Shown: piece after piece, positions 1-7,542 of the stretch | Numbering within the stretch: the stretch's first letter is position 1 | How the letters are laid out: the number at the start of each line of letters is the position of its first letter | Notes under the pieces: model-generated | The model's database searches: none | What the model was told of the DNA's origin: nothing | Seen by the model: the letters and a program-made list of their open reading frames with translations, nothing else | Position numbers and translations under genes: made by a program | Assembly: GCA_035310015.1 (NCBI GenBank) | Contig: DATGEO010000092.1 | Location: 1-43,143 of the forward strand | From: DATGEO01 sp035310015 | GTDB lineage: Bacteria > Chloroflexota > Dormibacteria > Dormibacterales > Dormibacteraceae | Length of the DNA stretch: 43,143 bases | Direction of reading: 5' to 3'

Positions 1-754
1 TCGCCAGACCTCCCCACATGAAGAGCACGGAGAGCGCGATGGTCAGCGCCAGGGCCGCGGCCGGCCGCGCCGTGAGCCGCTGCGCCGTGGCCGCGGGAGT
101 GACCAGCAGCGCGAACACCAGAAGCGTGCCGATGACCGGCACGGTGACCGCGACCGAGATCGCGATCAGGAGCAGAAAGATCACGGACACGGCGCGCACG
201 GGAACGCCGCGCGCCTCGGCGGCGTCGGGGTCGACGGAGGCGAACAGAAGCGGCCGCCCGATCACGGCGATTCCCCCGAGGCCTGCGATCGCGGCCGCGG
301 CGGTGGCGAGGACGTCCTGGTCGGAGATGCCGAGGATCGTTCCGAACAGAAAGGCGAAGATGCCCTGCGCCGAGCCGGCGTAGAGGCGGAAGAACAGAAG
401 CCCGAGCGCGATCGAGAAGGCGAGGATGCTGCCGACGGCGGCCGCCTCGGTGCGCCTGCCCGCGTCGACGGTCCGCCCGCTCCACCCGATGCCGAGCGCG
501 CCGCCGGCGCAGAACACCAGCAGCCCCAGCACCGGCGACGCGTGCACGAGCACTGCCGCCGCGGCGCCTGGAAAGCCGACCTGCGAGAGCATGTGCGTGG
601 CGAAGCTCTGGCCGCGGAGCACGACGAAGTAGCCGATGGCCCCCGCCAGCAAAGCGACCAACGTGCCCGCGAGCAGCGCGTTCTGCATGAAGTGGAACTG
701 CAGCAGCAGCTGCAGGTCGGCGAGCAGGTCCCAGGAAGGGCCGGGCGCGGTCAC
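1..754 (-). CDS. znuB: Zinc/manganese ABC transporter permease (partial)
   Basis: Membrane permease of a ZnuABC-type (ABC-3 family) metal importer. Only the N-terminal 251 residues are in the window; the frame is open through the left edge. The GTG start at 754 lies 6 nt after the stop of the ATPase gene. The translation opens with an amphipathic stretch (DLLADLQLLLQFHFMQNALL) followed by hydrophobic helices and an ABC-3-like segment (VLRGQSFATHMLSQVGFPGAA) near residues 45-70. Third gene of the operon znuA-znuC-znuB, presumably repressed by the divergent Zur. Zinc rather than manganese is inferred from the Fur-family neighbour. Confidence 0.85.
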   Translation of the reverse strand, partial: MTAPGPSWDLLADLQLLLQFHFMQNALLAGTLVALLAGAIGYFVVLRGQSFATHMLSQVGFPGAAAAVLVHASPVLGLLVFCAGGALGIGWSGRTVDAGRRTEAAAVGSILAFSIALGLLFFRLYAGSAQGIFAFLFGTILGISDQDVLATAAAAIAGLGGIAVIGRPLLFASVDPDAAEARGVPVRAVSVIFLLLIAISVAVTVPVIGTLLVFALLVTPAATAQRLTARPAAALALTIALSVLFMWGGLA

Positions 755-760
755 GTCAGG

Positions 761-1576
761 TCACGCGTGGGCGTGGTAGCTCACCGGCTCCTGCTGCCCG
801 ACCACCACGAGCCGTCCGTCGCTGGTGCGCAGGACCTCGATCGGCGCGCCGTAGAGCCTGGTCAGGGTTTCGGTGTTGATCACGTCCGCCGGCGCGCCGG
901 CGACCACCTTGCCCTGCGCGACGTACACGACCCGGTCGAGGTACGGGAGGATCGGGTTGACGTCGTGCGCGACCAGCAGCACGGTCACCTGCCGCTGCCG
1001 GCAGATGCTGCGGATGAGCGAGGAGATGGCCTGCTGGTTGTTCAGGTCCAGGTTCTCCAGTGGCTCGTCGAGGAACAGCATCCGCGCGCCGGCGACGAGC
1101 GCCTGGGCGATGAGCAGCCGCTGCTGCTCGCCCCCGGACATCTCGCCGATGGAGCGCTCCGCGTACGCGCCGGCCCCGACGAGTGCTATCACCTCGTCCA
1201 CGCGACTGGCCTTCGCGCGTCCCGTCAGGCGGTCCACGAGCGGGAGCGGAAAGCCCCAGCGGTTGCCGTCGAGCCCGAGGCGGACGAGGTCGAGGCCGCG
1301 GATGCGCAGGTCGGCGTCGAAGCTTCGCCGCTGCGGCAGGTAGCCGATCTCGTCGTTCCCGCGGCGGACGCGCTTGCCGAAGACCGTCACCGTGCCCTCG
1401 GCGAGCTCCGTCAGACCGAGCGCGGCGCGGATCAGGGTCGTCTTGCCGGCGCCGTTGGGACCGAGGACGGCGACGAACGACCCCGGCTCGAGCTCGAGGT
1501 CTATGTGGCGCCAGACGAAACGGCTGCCGAGCCTCACCCCGGCATCTTCGAAGTGGACCGCCGGCGTCTCGGTCAT
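761..1576 (-). CDS. znuC: Zinc ABC transporter ATP-binding protein
   Basis: 271-residue ABC ATPase that powers metal import. Walker A is GPNGAGKTT, the signature is MSGGEQQR, Walker B is MLFLDEP, and the switch His is in VAHDVNP. The ATG at 1576 is chosen because it overlaps the upstream znuA stop as ATGA, the usual sign of translational coupling, and because the frame read further upstream is only antisense/shadow sequence. The C-terminus is His-poor apart from the final YHAHA. The metal specificity is inferred from context (ZnuA-like partner, Zur neighbour). Confidence 0.9.
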   Translation of the reverse strand: MTETPAVHFEDAGVRLGSRFVWRHIDLELEPGSFVAVLGPNGAGKTTLIRAALGLTELAEGTVTVFGKRVRRGNDEIGYLPQRRSFDADLRIRGLDLVRLGLDGNRWGFPLPLVDRLTGRAKASRVDEVIALVGAGAYAERSIGEMSGGEQQRLLIAQALVAGARMLFLDEPLENLDLNNQQAISSLIRSICRQRQVTVLLVAHDVNPILPYLDRVVYVAQGKVVAGAPADVINTETLTRLYGAPIEVLRTSDGRLVVVGQQEPVSYHAHA

Positions 1577-2469
1577 CCGCCGAGCGCTGAGAGCAGCGCC
1601 TCGAGCTGCGCGGCCTGCCAGTCCTGGAACGTGGTGCTCGCGGGCGTCAGCGTCTCGGTGATCGCGACCACCGGGATGCCCTCGGAGCGCGCTTTGTCGA
1701 CGAGGCTGTTCACGTCCGGCGTCGTGTTCTGGGCGTTGAAGACGAGCAGCCTGATCAGCTTCCGCGCGACCTGCGCGTCGACCGTGATCTTGTCCGCCGG
1801 CGACGGGTCGGCGCCCTCGCTGATCGCCTTCATGTAGCCGGGCGGCGTGATCAGGTCGAGGCCCAGCGCCGGTGCCATCCAGGCGAAGATGCTCTCGGTC
1901 GCGCCGACCGGCACGCCGCTGTACCTGGCCTTGATCGCCGCGATCGCGTCGTGATAGCCCTTCAGCCCGGCGGTCTTGTAGCTGCCCGCCTGCTCGTCGA
2001 AGTACGAGGCGCCGGCCGGGTCGAGCTGGTCGAGGTCGGACGCGATGCGGTCGACCACCCGCGACACGATGTCCGGCGAGTACCACACGTGCGGGTTGCC
2101 GCCGTCCGAGACCCCGGCGAGCCTGCTCACGTCGAGCTCGAGGCGCCCGCCCACGGGGTTGGCCGCGAGCAGCTTCGACGACCACGCGTCGTAGCCCGCA
2201 CCGTTGACGATCACGTAGGCCGCGCCGGCAAACGCGCGGGCGTCCGCCGGGGTGGGGTCGTAGGAGTGCGGGTCGGTGTCCGGGTTGGTGACGATGCTGT
2301 CCACCGACACCCTGTCGCCCCCGACCTCGGCCGCGATGCTGCCCCAGAAGTTCTCCGCCGCCACCACGGCCACGCCGCCGCTCGCCGCCTGCGGCCGGCT
2401 CGAGAGCCCGCAGGCCGAGAGCAGCACCGCCGCCGCCGCCAGCATGGCCGGCGCGCTCTTCCAGCTCAT
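1573..2469 (-). CDS. znuA: Zinc ABC transporter substrate-binding lipoprotein
   Basis: 298-residue cluster A-I (ZnuA/TroA) metal-binding lipoprotein. The N-terminus is a lipoprotein signal (hydrophobic run then LSAC, lipidated Cys near residue 20). Metal-ligand regions of the family are visible: the His in TDPHSYDPTPAD, the His in GNPHVWYSPD, and the acidic ligand region near ATESIFAW and NTTPD. It lacks the long His-rich loop of many Gram-negative ZnuA proteins. The start at 2469 is set by the signal peptide and by the promoter, whose -10 (TATGCT on the minus strand, 2478-2483) lies only 8 nt from the ATG, implying a leaderless or nearly leaderless mRNA. Stop overlaps the znuC start. Confidence 0.88.
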   Translation of the reverse strand: MSWKSAPAMLAAAAVLLSACGLSSRPQAASGGVAVVAAENFWGSIAAEVGGDRVSVDSIVTNPDTDPHSYDPTPADARAFAGAAYVIVNGAGYDAWSSKLLAANPVGGRLELDVSRLAGVSDGGNPHVWYSPDIVSRVVDRIASDLDQLDPAGASYFDEQAGSYKTAGLKGYHDAIAAIKARYSGVPVGATESIFAWMAPALGLDLITPPGYMKAISEGADPSPADKITVDAQVARKLIRLLVFNAQNTTPDVNSLVDKARSEGIPVVAITETLTPASTTFQDWQAAQLEALLSALGG

Positions 2470-2477
2470 GAGCAGGG

Positions 2478-2529
2478 AGCATAGCAGTTGCGCAAGTGAT
2501 TTGCGCAAGTGGCTTGCGGCTGCTACACT
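2478..2529. promoter_or_regulatory. Divergent znuA/zur promoter with paired operator
   Basis: The 66 bp between znuA and zur holds two copies of TTGCGCAAGTG (2488-2498 and 2501-2511), each containing the palindrome TTGCGCAA, 13 bp apart, plus a third partial copy (CTTGCGG, from 2514). A -10 for znuA (TATGCT, minus, 2478-2483) and a -10 for zur (TACACT, plus, 2524-2529) flank the repeats, so a bound repressor would cover both promoters. The function as a Zur site is inferred; the sequence differs from the actinobacterial Zur consensus known to me. Confidence 0.65.
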
Positions 2530-2535
2530 GGCGCC

Positions 2536-2925
2536 ATGCCTCGCCCGAGCCCGGTCCGCGACGCGTTGGAGCGCGTGTTTGCCGGCCACGACCATCGCAC
2601 CTGGTCGCTGGAGGAGCTGGTGGATCGAGTCCGGGAGACGGCGGGCGGCGGCGACTTCTCGACCGTCTTCCGAGCGGTCGGCGTGCTGGAGAAGAAGGGC
2701 CAGATCCAGCGCGTCGACCTCGGGGACGGCCTGTCGCGGTACGAAGCCCGGCGCGACCACCACGAGCACGTCCGCTGCGACTCGTGCGGGCGGGTGGCCG
2801 AGGTCCAGGGCTGCGCCGTCGCCGGCGCGTCGCGGGAGATCGAGCGCGCGACCGGCTACCGCCTCACCAGCCACAGCCTCGTGTTCTCAGGTCTCTGCCC
2901 CGACTGCGCGGCTCACCCCGCCTGA
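2536..2925 (+). CDS. zur: Fur-family transcriptional repressor (Zur-type)
   Basis: 129-residue Fur-family regulator with an N-terminal winged helix (residues about 1-75) and a C-terminal dimer/metal domain. The HHEH stretch followed by VRCDSCG, and the LCPDC pair near the C-terminus, give the CxxC...CxxC structural zinc site. Divergent from the znuACB operon, so zinc sensing is the likely job. The ATG at 2536 lies 7 nt after the -10 TACACT with no Shine-Dalgarno, indicating a leaderless message. The 3' end overlaps the convergent antiporter gene by 13 bp. Confidence 0.85.
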   Translation: MPRPSPVRDALERVFAGHDHRTWSLEELVDRVRETAGGGDFSTVFRAVGVLEKKGQIQRVDLGDGLSRYEARRDHHEHVRCDSCGRVAEVQGCAVAGASREIERATGYRLTSHSLVFSGLCPDCAAHPA

Positions 2926-4088
2926 CGGCCGGGCGCGAACTCCTCGTCCTCGACGTCGATCTCCTCGGCCTGGCTGAGCGCGTGCGTCGGCGGCGAGAAG
3001 AAGCGCTGGGCGATGAAGGTGGGGACGATGGCCGAGAGGATCACCGTCGTTATCAGCACCGAGAACTGGGCGCGGTCGATGATGCCGGAGCTCAGCCCGT
3101 ACAACGAGGAGATCGTGCCGAACGTCAGGCCGGTGCTCATCAGCAGCGTCGTGTACAGCGCGTGCGGGCGCACGAAGCGAAGGCTGACGGGCAGGACCCC
3201 CAGGAACTTCGCGCCCATCTTCAGCAGGAAGAACGCGGCGAGCAGCGGCAGGGCGCCCGCGAGGGCGATCACGTTGACGTTGAGCCCGCCCTTGACAAAG
3301 AAGAAGGGCGTGAGAAAGGAGAAGGCCACCACGCGAATGCGCTTCTGCTGCTCGGGGTTGCGCTTGAACACCGGAGCGACGGCAAGGCCCAGCAGGAAGG
3401 CCGGCAGCACCGCCTGGCTGTGGGCGAGCTGGGCCGACCACATGAATAGGAACAGGACGAAGAACGCGCCTTTGATCTCAGGCTCGATCACGCGGTCGCC
3501 GTATCGGTTGAAGAACCAGCGCTCGAGCAGCACCATGCCGGCGATCGCAGCCACCGAAACCCCGACGAAGAGCAGCAGGTAAGGCGTCGGCGTGATGAAG
3601 AGCAGAGACAGCGCGAGCACCGTCCCCAGGTCGGTGACGAACGTGGCGGCCATGATGATCCGGCCGATGTCCGTCTTGTTCAGGCCGGTCTCCACGAGCA
3701 CCGCGTAGACCACGGCGAGCGAGGTCGTCGACAGCGCGATGCCGGCGATCTCCGCCTGGCGCACGTTCCAGCCGGCGACGAAATGGGCGAACAGGCCGGC
3801 CGCGGCCAGCGGGATGAGGAACGACAGCCCGCCGATGGTCAGCGCCTGCCGCCATTTCACGCGCAGGACATGAGGGTCGACCTCGGCACCGGCGAGAAAG
3901 GTGAGCACGACCCCGGCAAAGCCGGCGATGAAGTCGATCCAGGGAGTCGAGGCCATGCCGAGCACGTTGCCGGCGACGACTCCGAGCGCGATCTCGAGGA
4001 TCGCGGCCGAGAGCGCGAGCTCGACGCTGAGCATCGACGCCACGAGAATCAGGAGCGCCGCCAGCGCGGCCGTTGTCACGGTGTCCAT
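2913..4088 (-). CDS. Cation:proton antiporter (CPA2/Kef-like)
   Basis: 391-residue membrane protein with about 12 hydrophobic segments, resembling the Na+/H+ exchanger domain of CPA2 antiporters (Kef/GerN type). Family-like features are FAGVVLTFLAGAEVD in TM3-4 and FVTDLGTVLALSLLF, which carries the acidic residue expected at the ion site. There is no cytoplasmic RCK/TrkA-N domain; the protein ends in a short acidic tail (EEIDVEDEEF). The ATG at 4088 is preferred over one 45 nt upstream because GGAGG lies 6 nt before it. The ion (Na+ or K+) cannot be told. Confidence 0.8.
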   Translation of the reverse strand: MDTVTTAALAALLILVASMLSVELALSAAILEIALGVVAGNVLGMASTPWIDFIAGFAGVVLTFLAGAEVDPHVLRVKWRQALTIGGLSFLIPLAAAGLFAHFVAGWNVRQAEIAGIALSTTSLAVVYAVLVETGLNKTDIGRIIMAATFVTDLGTVLALSLLFITPTPYLLLFVGVSVAAIAGMVLLERWFFNRYGDRVIEPEIKGAFFVLFLFMWSAQLAHSQAVLPAFLLGLAVAPVFKRNPEQQKRIRVVAFSFLTPFFFVKGGLNVNVIALAGALPLLAAFFLLKMGAKFLGVLPVSLRFVRPHALYTTLLMSTGLTFGTISSLYGLSSGIIDRAQFSVLITTVILSAIVPTFIAQRFFSPPTHALSQAEEIDVEDEEFAPGRQAG

Positions 4089-4234
4089 CCACAACCTCCG
4101 GTGCGGCCGCGGAGGGGTGGACGCCCCTACCACGACGAAGTGGTAGAGGCCATCAGCCGGGCCGGCCGGCGGTTGGGGCGAGCCTCATCGCCCTACCGAC
4201 AGCATACCGTGCCTTAGCCGTCCGACCTCACTAT
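4089..4234. other. Divergent intergenic region with inverted repeat
   Basis: This 146-bp spacer separates the antiporter from the TSUP gene. It contains CTACCAC (4127-4133), a 6-nt loop, then GTGGTAG (4140-4146), a perfect 7-bp inverted repeat without a U-tract, so more likely an operator or mRNA structure than a terminator. The antiporter's Shine-Dalgarno is at the left end. No small gene was seen. Confidence 0.4.
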
Positions 4235-5080
4235 ATGGGCGTGCCGGTGACCGCGACCTTCACGGTGACGACCCTTGTCGTGCTCGCCGTCCTCGGGTTC
4301 GCGGTCGGGGCTTTCGGAACCGTCGTCGGTGCGGGCGGAGGCTTCATCCTCACGCCCGTCCTGCTCATCCTCTATCCCGGCGACCCGGCCTCGACCATCA
4401 CCGCCATCAGCCTCGTCGTCGTGTTCTTCAACGCACTTTCGGGATCGGCCGCATACGCACGGCAGCGGCGCATCGACTATCGCTCGGGAATCGTCTTCGC
4501 GCTGTGCACTCTGCCGGGAGCGATCGGCGGCACCGTGCTGGTGCAGTTCGCGAGCCGGCGGCTCTTCGACGCGATCACGGCGATCGTGCTCGGCGCGCTC
4601 GCGGTCTGGATCATGGTCGCGCGCGAAGCGGACGCCCGTACCGCGATCGCGGGCGGAGGCTCGATTCGCCACCTGGTCGACCGCGACGGCAACAGCTACA
4701 CGTACTCCGTTCGCGTGATGCGTGGAGCCCTGCTCAGCCTCGGCGTCGGGTTCGTCTCCTCTTTTCTAGGCATCGGCGGCGGCGTCATCCACGTGCCGCT
4801 GATGGTTGGATTCCTAGGATTTCCCGTCCACGTCGCCACCGCCACGTCGCACTTTGTCCTCGCGGTCATGAGCGGCGCGTCATCGCTGGTTCACGTGCTG
4901 CTCGGCAGCTTTTCCATCGGTCACGGCTTGCGGCGCTCGGTCGCGCTATCGCTCGGCGTCGTGTTCGGCGCCCAGCTCGGGGCGCTCGCCTCGCGGCACA
5001 TCGGCGGCCGGCGGATTCGCCAGCTCCTGGCGGTCGGACTGCTCGTGCTCGCGGCCCGGCTAGCGATCGCGGTGCTGTAG
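4235..5080 (+). CDS. TSUP-family (TauE/SafE) anion exporter
   Basis: 281-residue membrane protein of the TauE/SafE (DUF81) family, which exports sulfite, sulfoacetate or similar anions. It shows the two-repeat layout: GTVVGAGGGFILTPVLLIL in the first TM of repeat 1 and SSFLGIGGGVIHVPLMV at the matching place in repeat 2 (around residue 175-190), with about eight TMs. A hydrophilic linker (residues 130-155) joins the halves. The ATG at 4235 gives the expected length; the frame is open further upstream but that part is hydrophilic and unlike the family. Substrate unknown. Confidence 0.82.
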   Translation: MGVPVTATFTVTTLVVLAVLGFAVGAFGTVVGAGGGFILTPVLLILYPGDPASTITAISLVVVFFNALSGSAAYARQRRIDYRSGIVFALCTLPGAIGGTVLVQFASRRLFDAITAIVLGALAVWIMVAREADARTAIAGGGSIRHLVDRDGNSYTYSVRVMRGALLSLGVGFVSSFLGIGGGVIHVPLMVGFLGFPVHVATATSHFVLAVMSGASSLVHVLLGSFSIGHGLRRSVALSLGVVFGAQLGALASRHIGGRRIRQLLAVGLLVLAARLAIAVL

Positions 5081-5084
5081 CCGG

Positions 5085-5351
5085 CTAGCTCTCTCGGTAC
5101 GGCTCGAGGCTCGCCACGTCCGCCGGGTAGAGGTCGGTGACGAGGCCTTTGGCGCAGATCTTCTTGATGCGCGCGGCCGGCAGCTCGACCACGCCGTCCG
5201 ACGGCCGGCTGAGCGCGACGCCGTGGAAGATGTCCTCCTCTTCGTCGCCCAGCACCGATTGGACCGTGCCCAGCTCGGACGCGTCGGCGCCGTAGACGGT
5301 GGCACGCGGCGGCGTCCGCTGCCAGGCGAGCGGGGTTTCGTCCTCGAACAC
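5085..5351 (-). CDS. PRC-barrel-like small protein
   Basis: 88-residue acidic protein. The segment GADASELGTVQSVLGDEEEDIFHG followed by a strand pattern and VELPAARIKKIC resembles the PRC-barrel fold found in many actinobacterial stress and cell-surface-associated proteins. The GTG start at 5351 has GAGG a few nt upstream. It lies convergent with the TSUP gene (4 bp apart) and divergent from pncB. Function not known; the fold assignment comes from sequence pattern only. Confidence 0.6.
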   Translation of the reverse strand: MFEDETPLAWQRTPPRATVYGADASELGTVQSVLGDEEEDIFHGVALSRPSDGVVELPAARIKKICAKGLVTDLYPADVASLEPYRES

Positions 5352-5423
5352 GCCCTCAGCGTACCGCGAGGGTCCCGGCCGCACCTCGGGGACCGAATGT
5401 TGGATGCTTTCCGAGCCCGCACG

Positions 5424-6752
5424 ATGAACGCTCTCCTTACCGACCTCTACGAGTTGAACATGGCGGCGAGCTACCTTCGCCGCGATATGAACGGCCAGGC
5501 GACCTTCAGCCTCTTCGTGCGCCGCCTCCCGCAGACACGCGGGTTCCTGGTCGCCGCCGGCATCCAGAGCTGCCTCGACTACCTGGAGAGCGTGCGCTTC
5601 GACGAGCAGGAGCTGCTCTACCTCGCCGAGGTTTTGAAGTTCCAGCCGCGCGACATCGAGGCGTTCCGGCGGTTCCGCTTCACGGGCGACGTGTGGGCCG
5701 TGCCCGAGGGCCGGATCGTGTTCGCGAACGAGCCGCTGGTCGAGGTCATCGCGCCTCTGCCCGAGGCTCAGCTGATCGAGACGTTCCTGCTCAACCGCAT
5801 CACCTACGAGACGACCATCGCCAGCAAGGCAGCGCGCTGCGTGGTCGCGGCGGATGGCCGCGACGTGATCGATTTCTCGTTCCGGCGCACGCAGGGCATC
5901 GAAGCCGGTCTCGACGTGGCGCGCCTCTCGGCCCTCGTCGGCTTCGCCGGCACGAGCAACGTCGAGGCGGCGCGACGGTACGGGCTCAATGCGTCGGGGA
6001 CGATGGCGCACTCCTACATCGAGTCGTTCGCGAGCGAGATCGAAGCCTTCCGCGCCTTCGCCGAGGACTTCCCCGGCCGCGTGACTTTCCTCGTCGACAC
6101 GTACCACACGGTCGCCGGCATCAAGAACGCGATCGCCGTCATCGAGCAGCTCGACCTGCAGGGGCGCATCGGCGTGCGGATCGACAGCGGCGACCTGACG
6201 GCCCTTTCCAAAAAGGCGCGCACCATGCTCGACCGCGCCGGCCTGAAGACCGCGCGCGTCATCGTCAGCGGCAGCCTCGACGAGTTCCTCATCGAGCAGC
6301 TGGTGAAGGGCGGCGCGCGCATCGATGCGTTCGGCGTCGGCACGCGGATGGGCGTCTCGGCCGACTATCCGTTCCTCGACACGGCCTACAAGCTGGTCGA
6401 GTACGCGGGCCGGCCGGTGATGAAGCTGTCGCGCGACAAGGTCACCGAGCCCGGCCGCAAGCAGCTGTTCCGCAAGAAGGCGCCTTTTGGCGACGTCGTC
6501 GGGCTCTTCGAAGAGCCGGCGCCGCGCGGCCACGAGCCCCTGCTGCAGCCACTCATGCTCGGCGGCAGGCGCACGGAGGAGCGGCCCTCCATCGCCGAGA
6601 CGCGCAGCTGCTTCGAGGAGGACCTCGCGGTGCTGCCCGAGCCGGCGCGCCGCATCGAGGCTCCGCAGCAGCCCGAGGTCAAGACCACCCAGCGCCTGCG
6701 CCAGATGACGCGCGAGACGAAAGCGCGGCTTGCCGCCCGCATGCGGGACTAG
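5424..6752 (+). CDS. pncB: Nicotinate phosphoribosyltransferase
   Basis: 442-residue enzyme that converts nicotinate and PRPP to nicotinate mononucleotide in NAD salvage. The N-terminus LLTDLYELNMAASY is typical of the family. GTMAHSYIESF carries the His that is phosphorylated in NAPRTases, and VRIDSGDL, VSGSLDEF and FGVGTRMG match the phosphate/PRPP-binding barrel strands. The C-terminal 60 residues are basic and probably extra. An in-frame ATG at 5397 would add nine residues; 5424 is preferred because family members begin just before the LTDLYELTM-type motif. Confidence 0.9.
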   Translation: MNALLTDLYELNMAASYLRRDMNGQATFSLFVRRLPQTRGFLVAAGIQSCLDYLESVRFDEQELLYLAEVLKFQPRDIEAFRRFRFTGDVWAVPEGRIVFANEPLVEVIAPLPEAQLIETFLLNRITYETTIASKAARCVVAADGRDVIDFSFRRTQGIEAGLDVARLSALVGFAGTSNVEAARRYGLNASGTMAHSYIESFASEIEAFRAFAEDFPGRVTFLVDTYHTVAGIKNAIAVIEQLDLQGRIGVRIDSGDLTALSKKARTMLDRAGLKTARVIVSGSLDEFLIEQLVKGGARIDAFGVGTRMGVSADYPFLDTAYKLVEYAGRPVMKLSRDKVTEPGRKQLFRKKAPFGDVVGLFEEPAPRGHEPLLQPLMLGGRRTEERPSIAETRSCFEEDLAVLPEPARRIEAPQQPEVKTTQRLRQMTRETKARLAARMRD

Positions 6753-6759
6753 CGGCCGG

Positions 6760-6897
6760 CTAGGCCGGCGGCGTCCCGAACCGCCCCAGCGACACGACCT
6801 CGTCGAACGGCTTGCGGTGCTTCTTGCCGAGTCCGAGCTTGCGCTTCGGGTAGCCGAAGGGGATCACGCCTTCGTGAACGGCCAGGCAGACCGCGCT
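6760..6897 (-). pseudogene. Nitroreductase C-terminal remnant
   Basis: About 45 codons on the minus strand encode CLAVHEGVIPFGYPKRKLG followed by a basic stretch and PFDEVVSLGRFG, which resembles the C-terminal end of nitroreductase-family proteins (the GxPxG...RRP..EVV...RWG pattern). No nitroreductase core is present upstream; the frame runs into the antisense side of the FrnE-like gene. This looks like a decayed gene tail left directly 3' of frnE. Assigned from pattern memory, so family identity is moderate. Confidence 0.5.
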
Positions 6898-7528
6898 ATT
6901 CGGCCGGCTTGGCGCCCTGGTCTTCGCGCAGCTTCTCCAGCACCCGCTCGAACACCTCGTACGGCTGCGCGCCGACCACGAGGTAGCGCCCGCCGAAGAC
7001 GTGGGCCGGAATGGCGTTGATGCCCACCGATTCGGCTTCGGCACGGGTCTCGTCGATCACCCGCTCATAGCGGCCGCTCTCGACGGCCTGGCGGAGCGCC
7101 TCCCGGTCGAGGCCCAGCGTGGCGCCGATCTCCACCAGGTCGTCGACGTCCTCCAGCCTGCCGGTCCTCTCCCAGTGCGCCTTGAAGAGGGCGTGGTGCA
7201 TCTCGTCGAACTTGCCCTCCGTGCGTGCGAACTCCGCCGCACCCAGAGCGCGCCGCGAGTTGATGATCACGTCGCGGGACTCCATCTTCAAGCCCACCTC
7301 CGCCGCCACACCCTGGAGGTGGTCGTGCATCGCCTGCGAGCGCGCCCGTCCGAAGTACGCCTCACGCGGGATGCCCTCGAGCGGCGCCTCAGGGTGCAGC
7401 TCGAACGGCGCCCAGGCGACGCGCACGAGTCCCTCGCGCTCCAGCCGTTCGACTCTGACCGAGTCGATGTAACACCAGGGTCAGACGTAGTCCGAGAAGA
7501 CGATCAGCTCGGCGGGCTCGGCGGCCAT
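6896..7528 (-). CDS. DsbA/FrnE-family oxidoreductase, probable selenoprotein (TGA = Sec16)
   Basis: DsbA/FrnE-type thioredoxin-fold protein of 210 residues if the in-frame TGA at 7481-7483 is read through. From the ATG at 7528 the protein reads MAAEPAELIVFSDYV, then TGA, then PWCYIDSVRVERL, so the TGA sits exactly where the first cysteine of the CPWC active site belongs. The rest is intact: WAPFELHPE, the helical insertion, and the cis-Pro region AIPAHVFGGRYLVVGAQP. A 7-bp hairpin with loop GGUCA follows 13 nt after the TGA (see the separate entry). Other genes here end normally at TGA, so the codon is not generally reassigned. A conventional caller would start at 7426 and miss the active site. 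The alternative is a TGC-to-TGA nonsense mutation. Divergent from the ion channel gene, with 14 bp between the starts. Confidence 0.72.
7449..7467 (-). promoter_or_regulatory. Candidate bacterial SECIS element
   Basis: On the minus-strand mRNA, TCGACTC / loop GGTCA / GAGTCGA form a perfect 7-bp stem. It starts 13 nt after the TGA, and the apical loop begins 20 nt after it. Known bacterial SECIS elements lie inside the coding region just after UGA, with the loop about 16-37 nt downstream and a G among the first two loop bases; this hairpin meets all of these. The 3' arm includes an AGA arginine codon, rare in such GC-rich DNA, as if the pairing were being kept. Confidence 0.6.
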
Positions 7529-7542
7529 GGAGGAATCGTGCC

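Noticed and set aside
1573..2874. The 433-codon version of ZnuA starting inside zur
   Set aside because: The extra N-terminus is antisense to zur; the lipoprotein signal and promoter place the start at 2469.
7426..7428. GTG 7426 as the true start of the FrnE-like protein
   Set aside because: It would remove the active site and first strand of the thioredoxin fold, which are encoded intact upstream apart from the single TGA.
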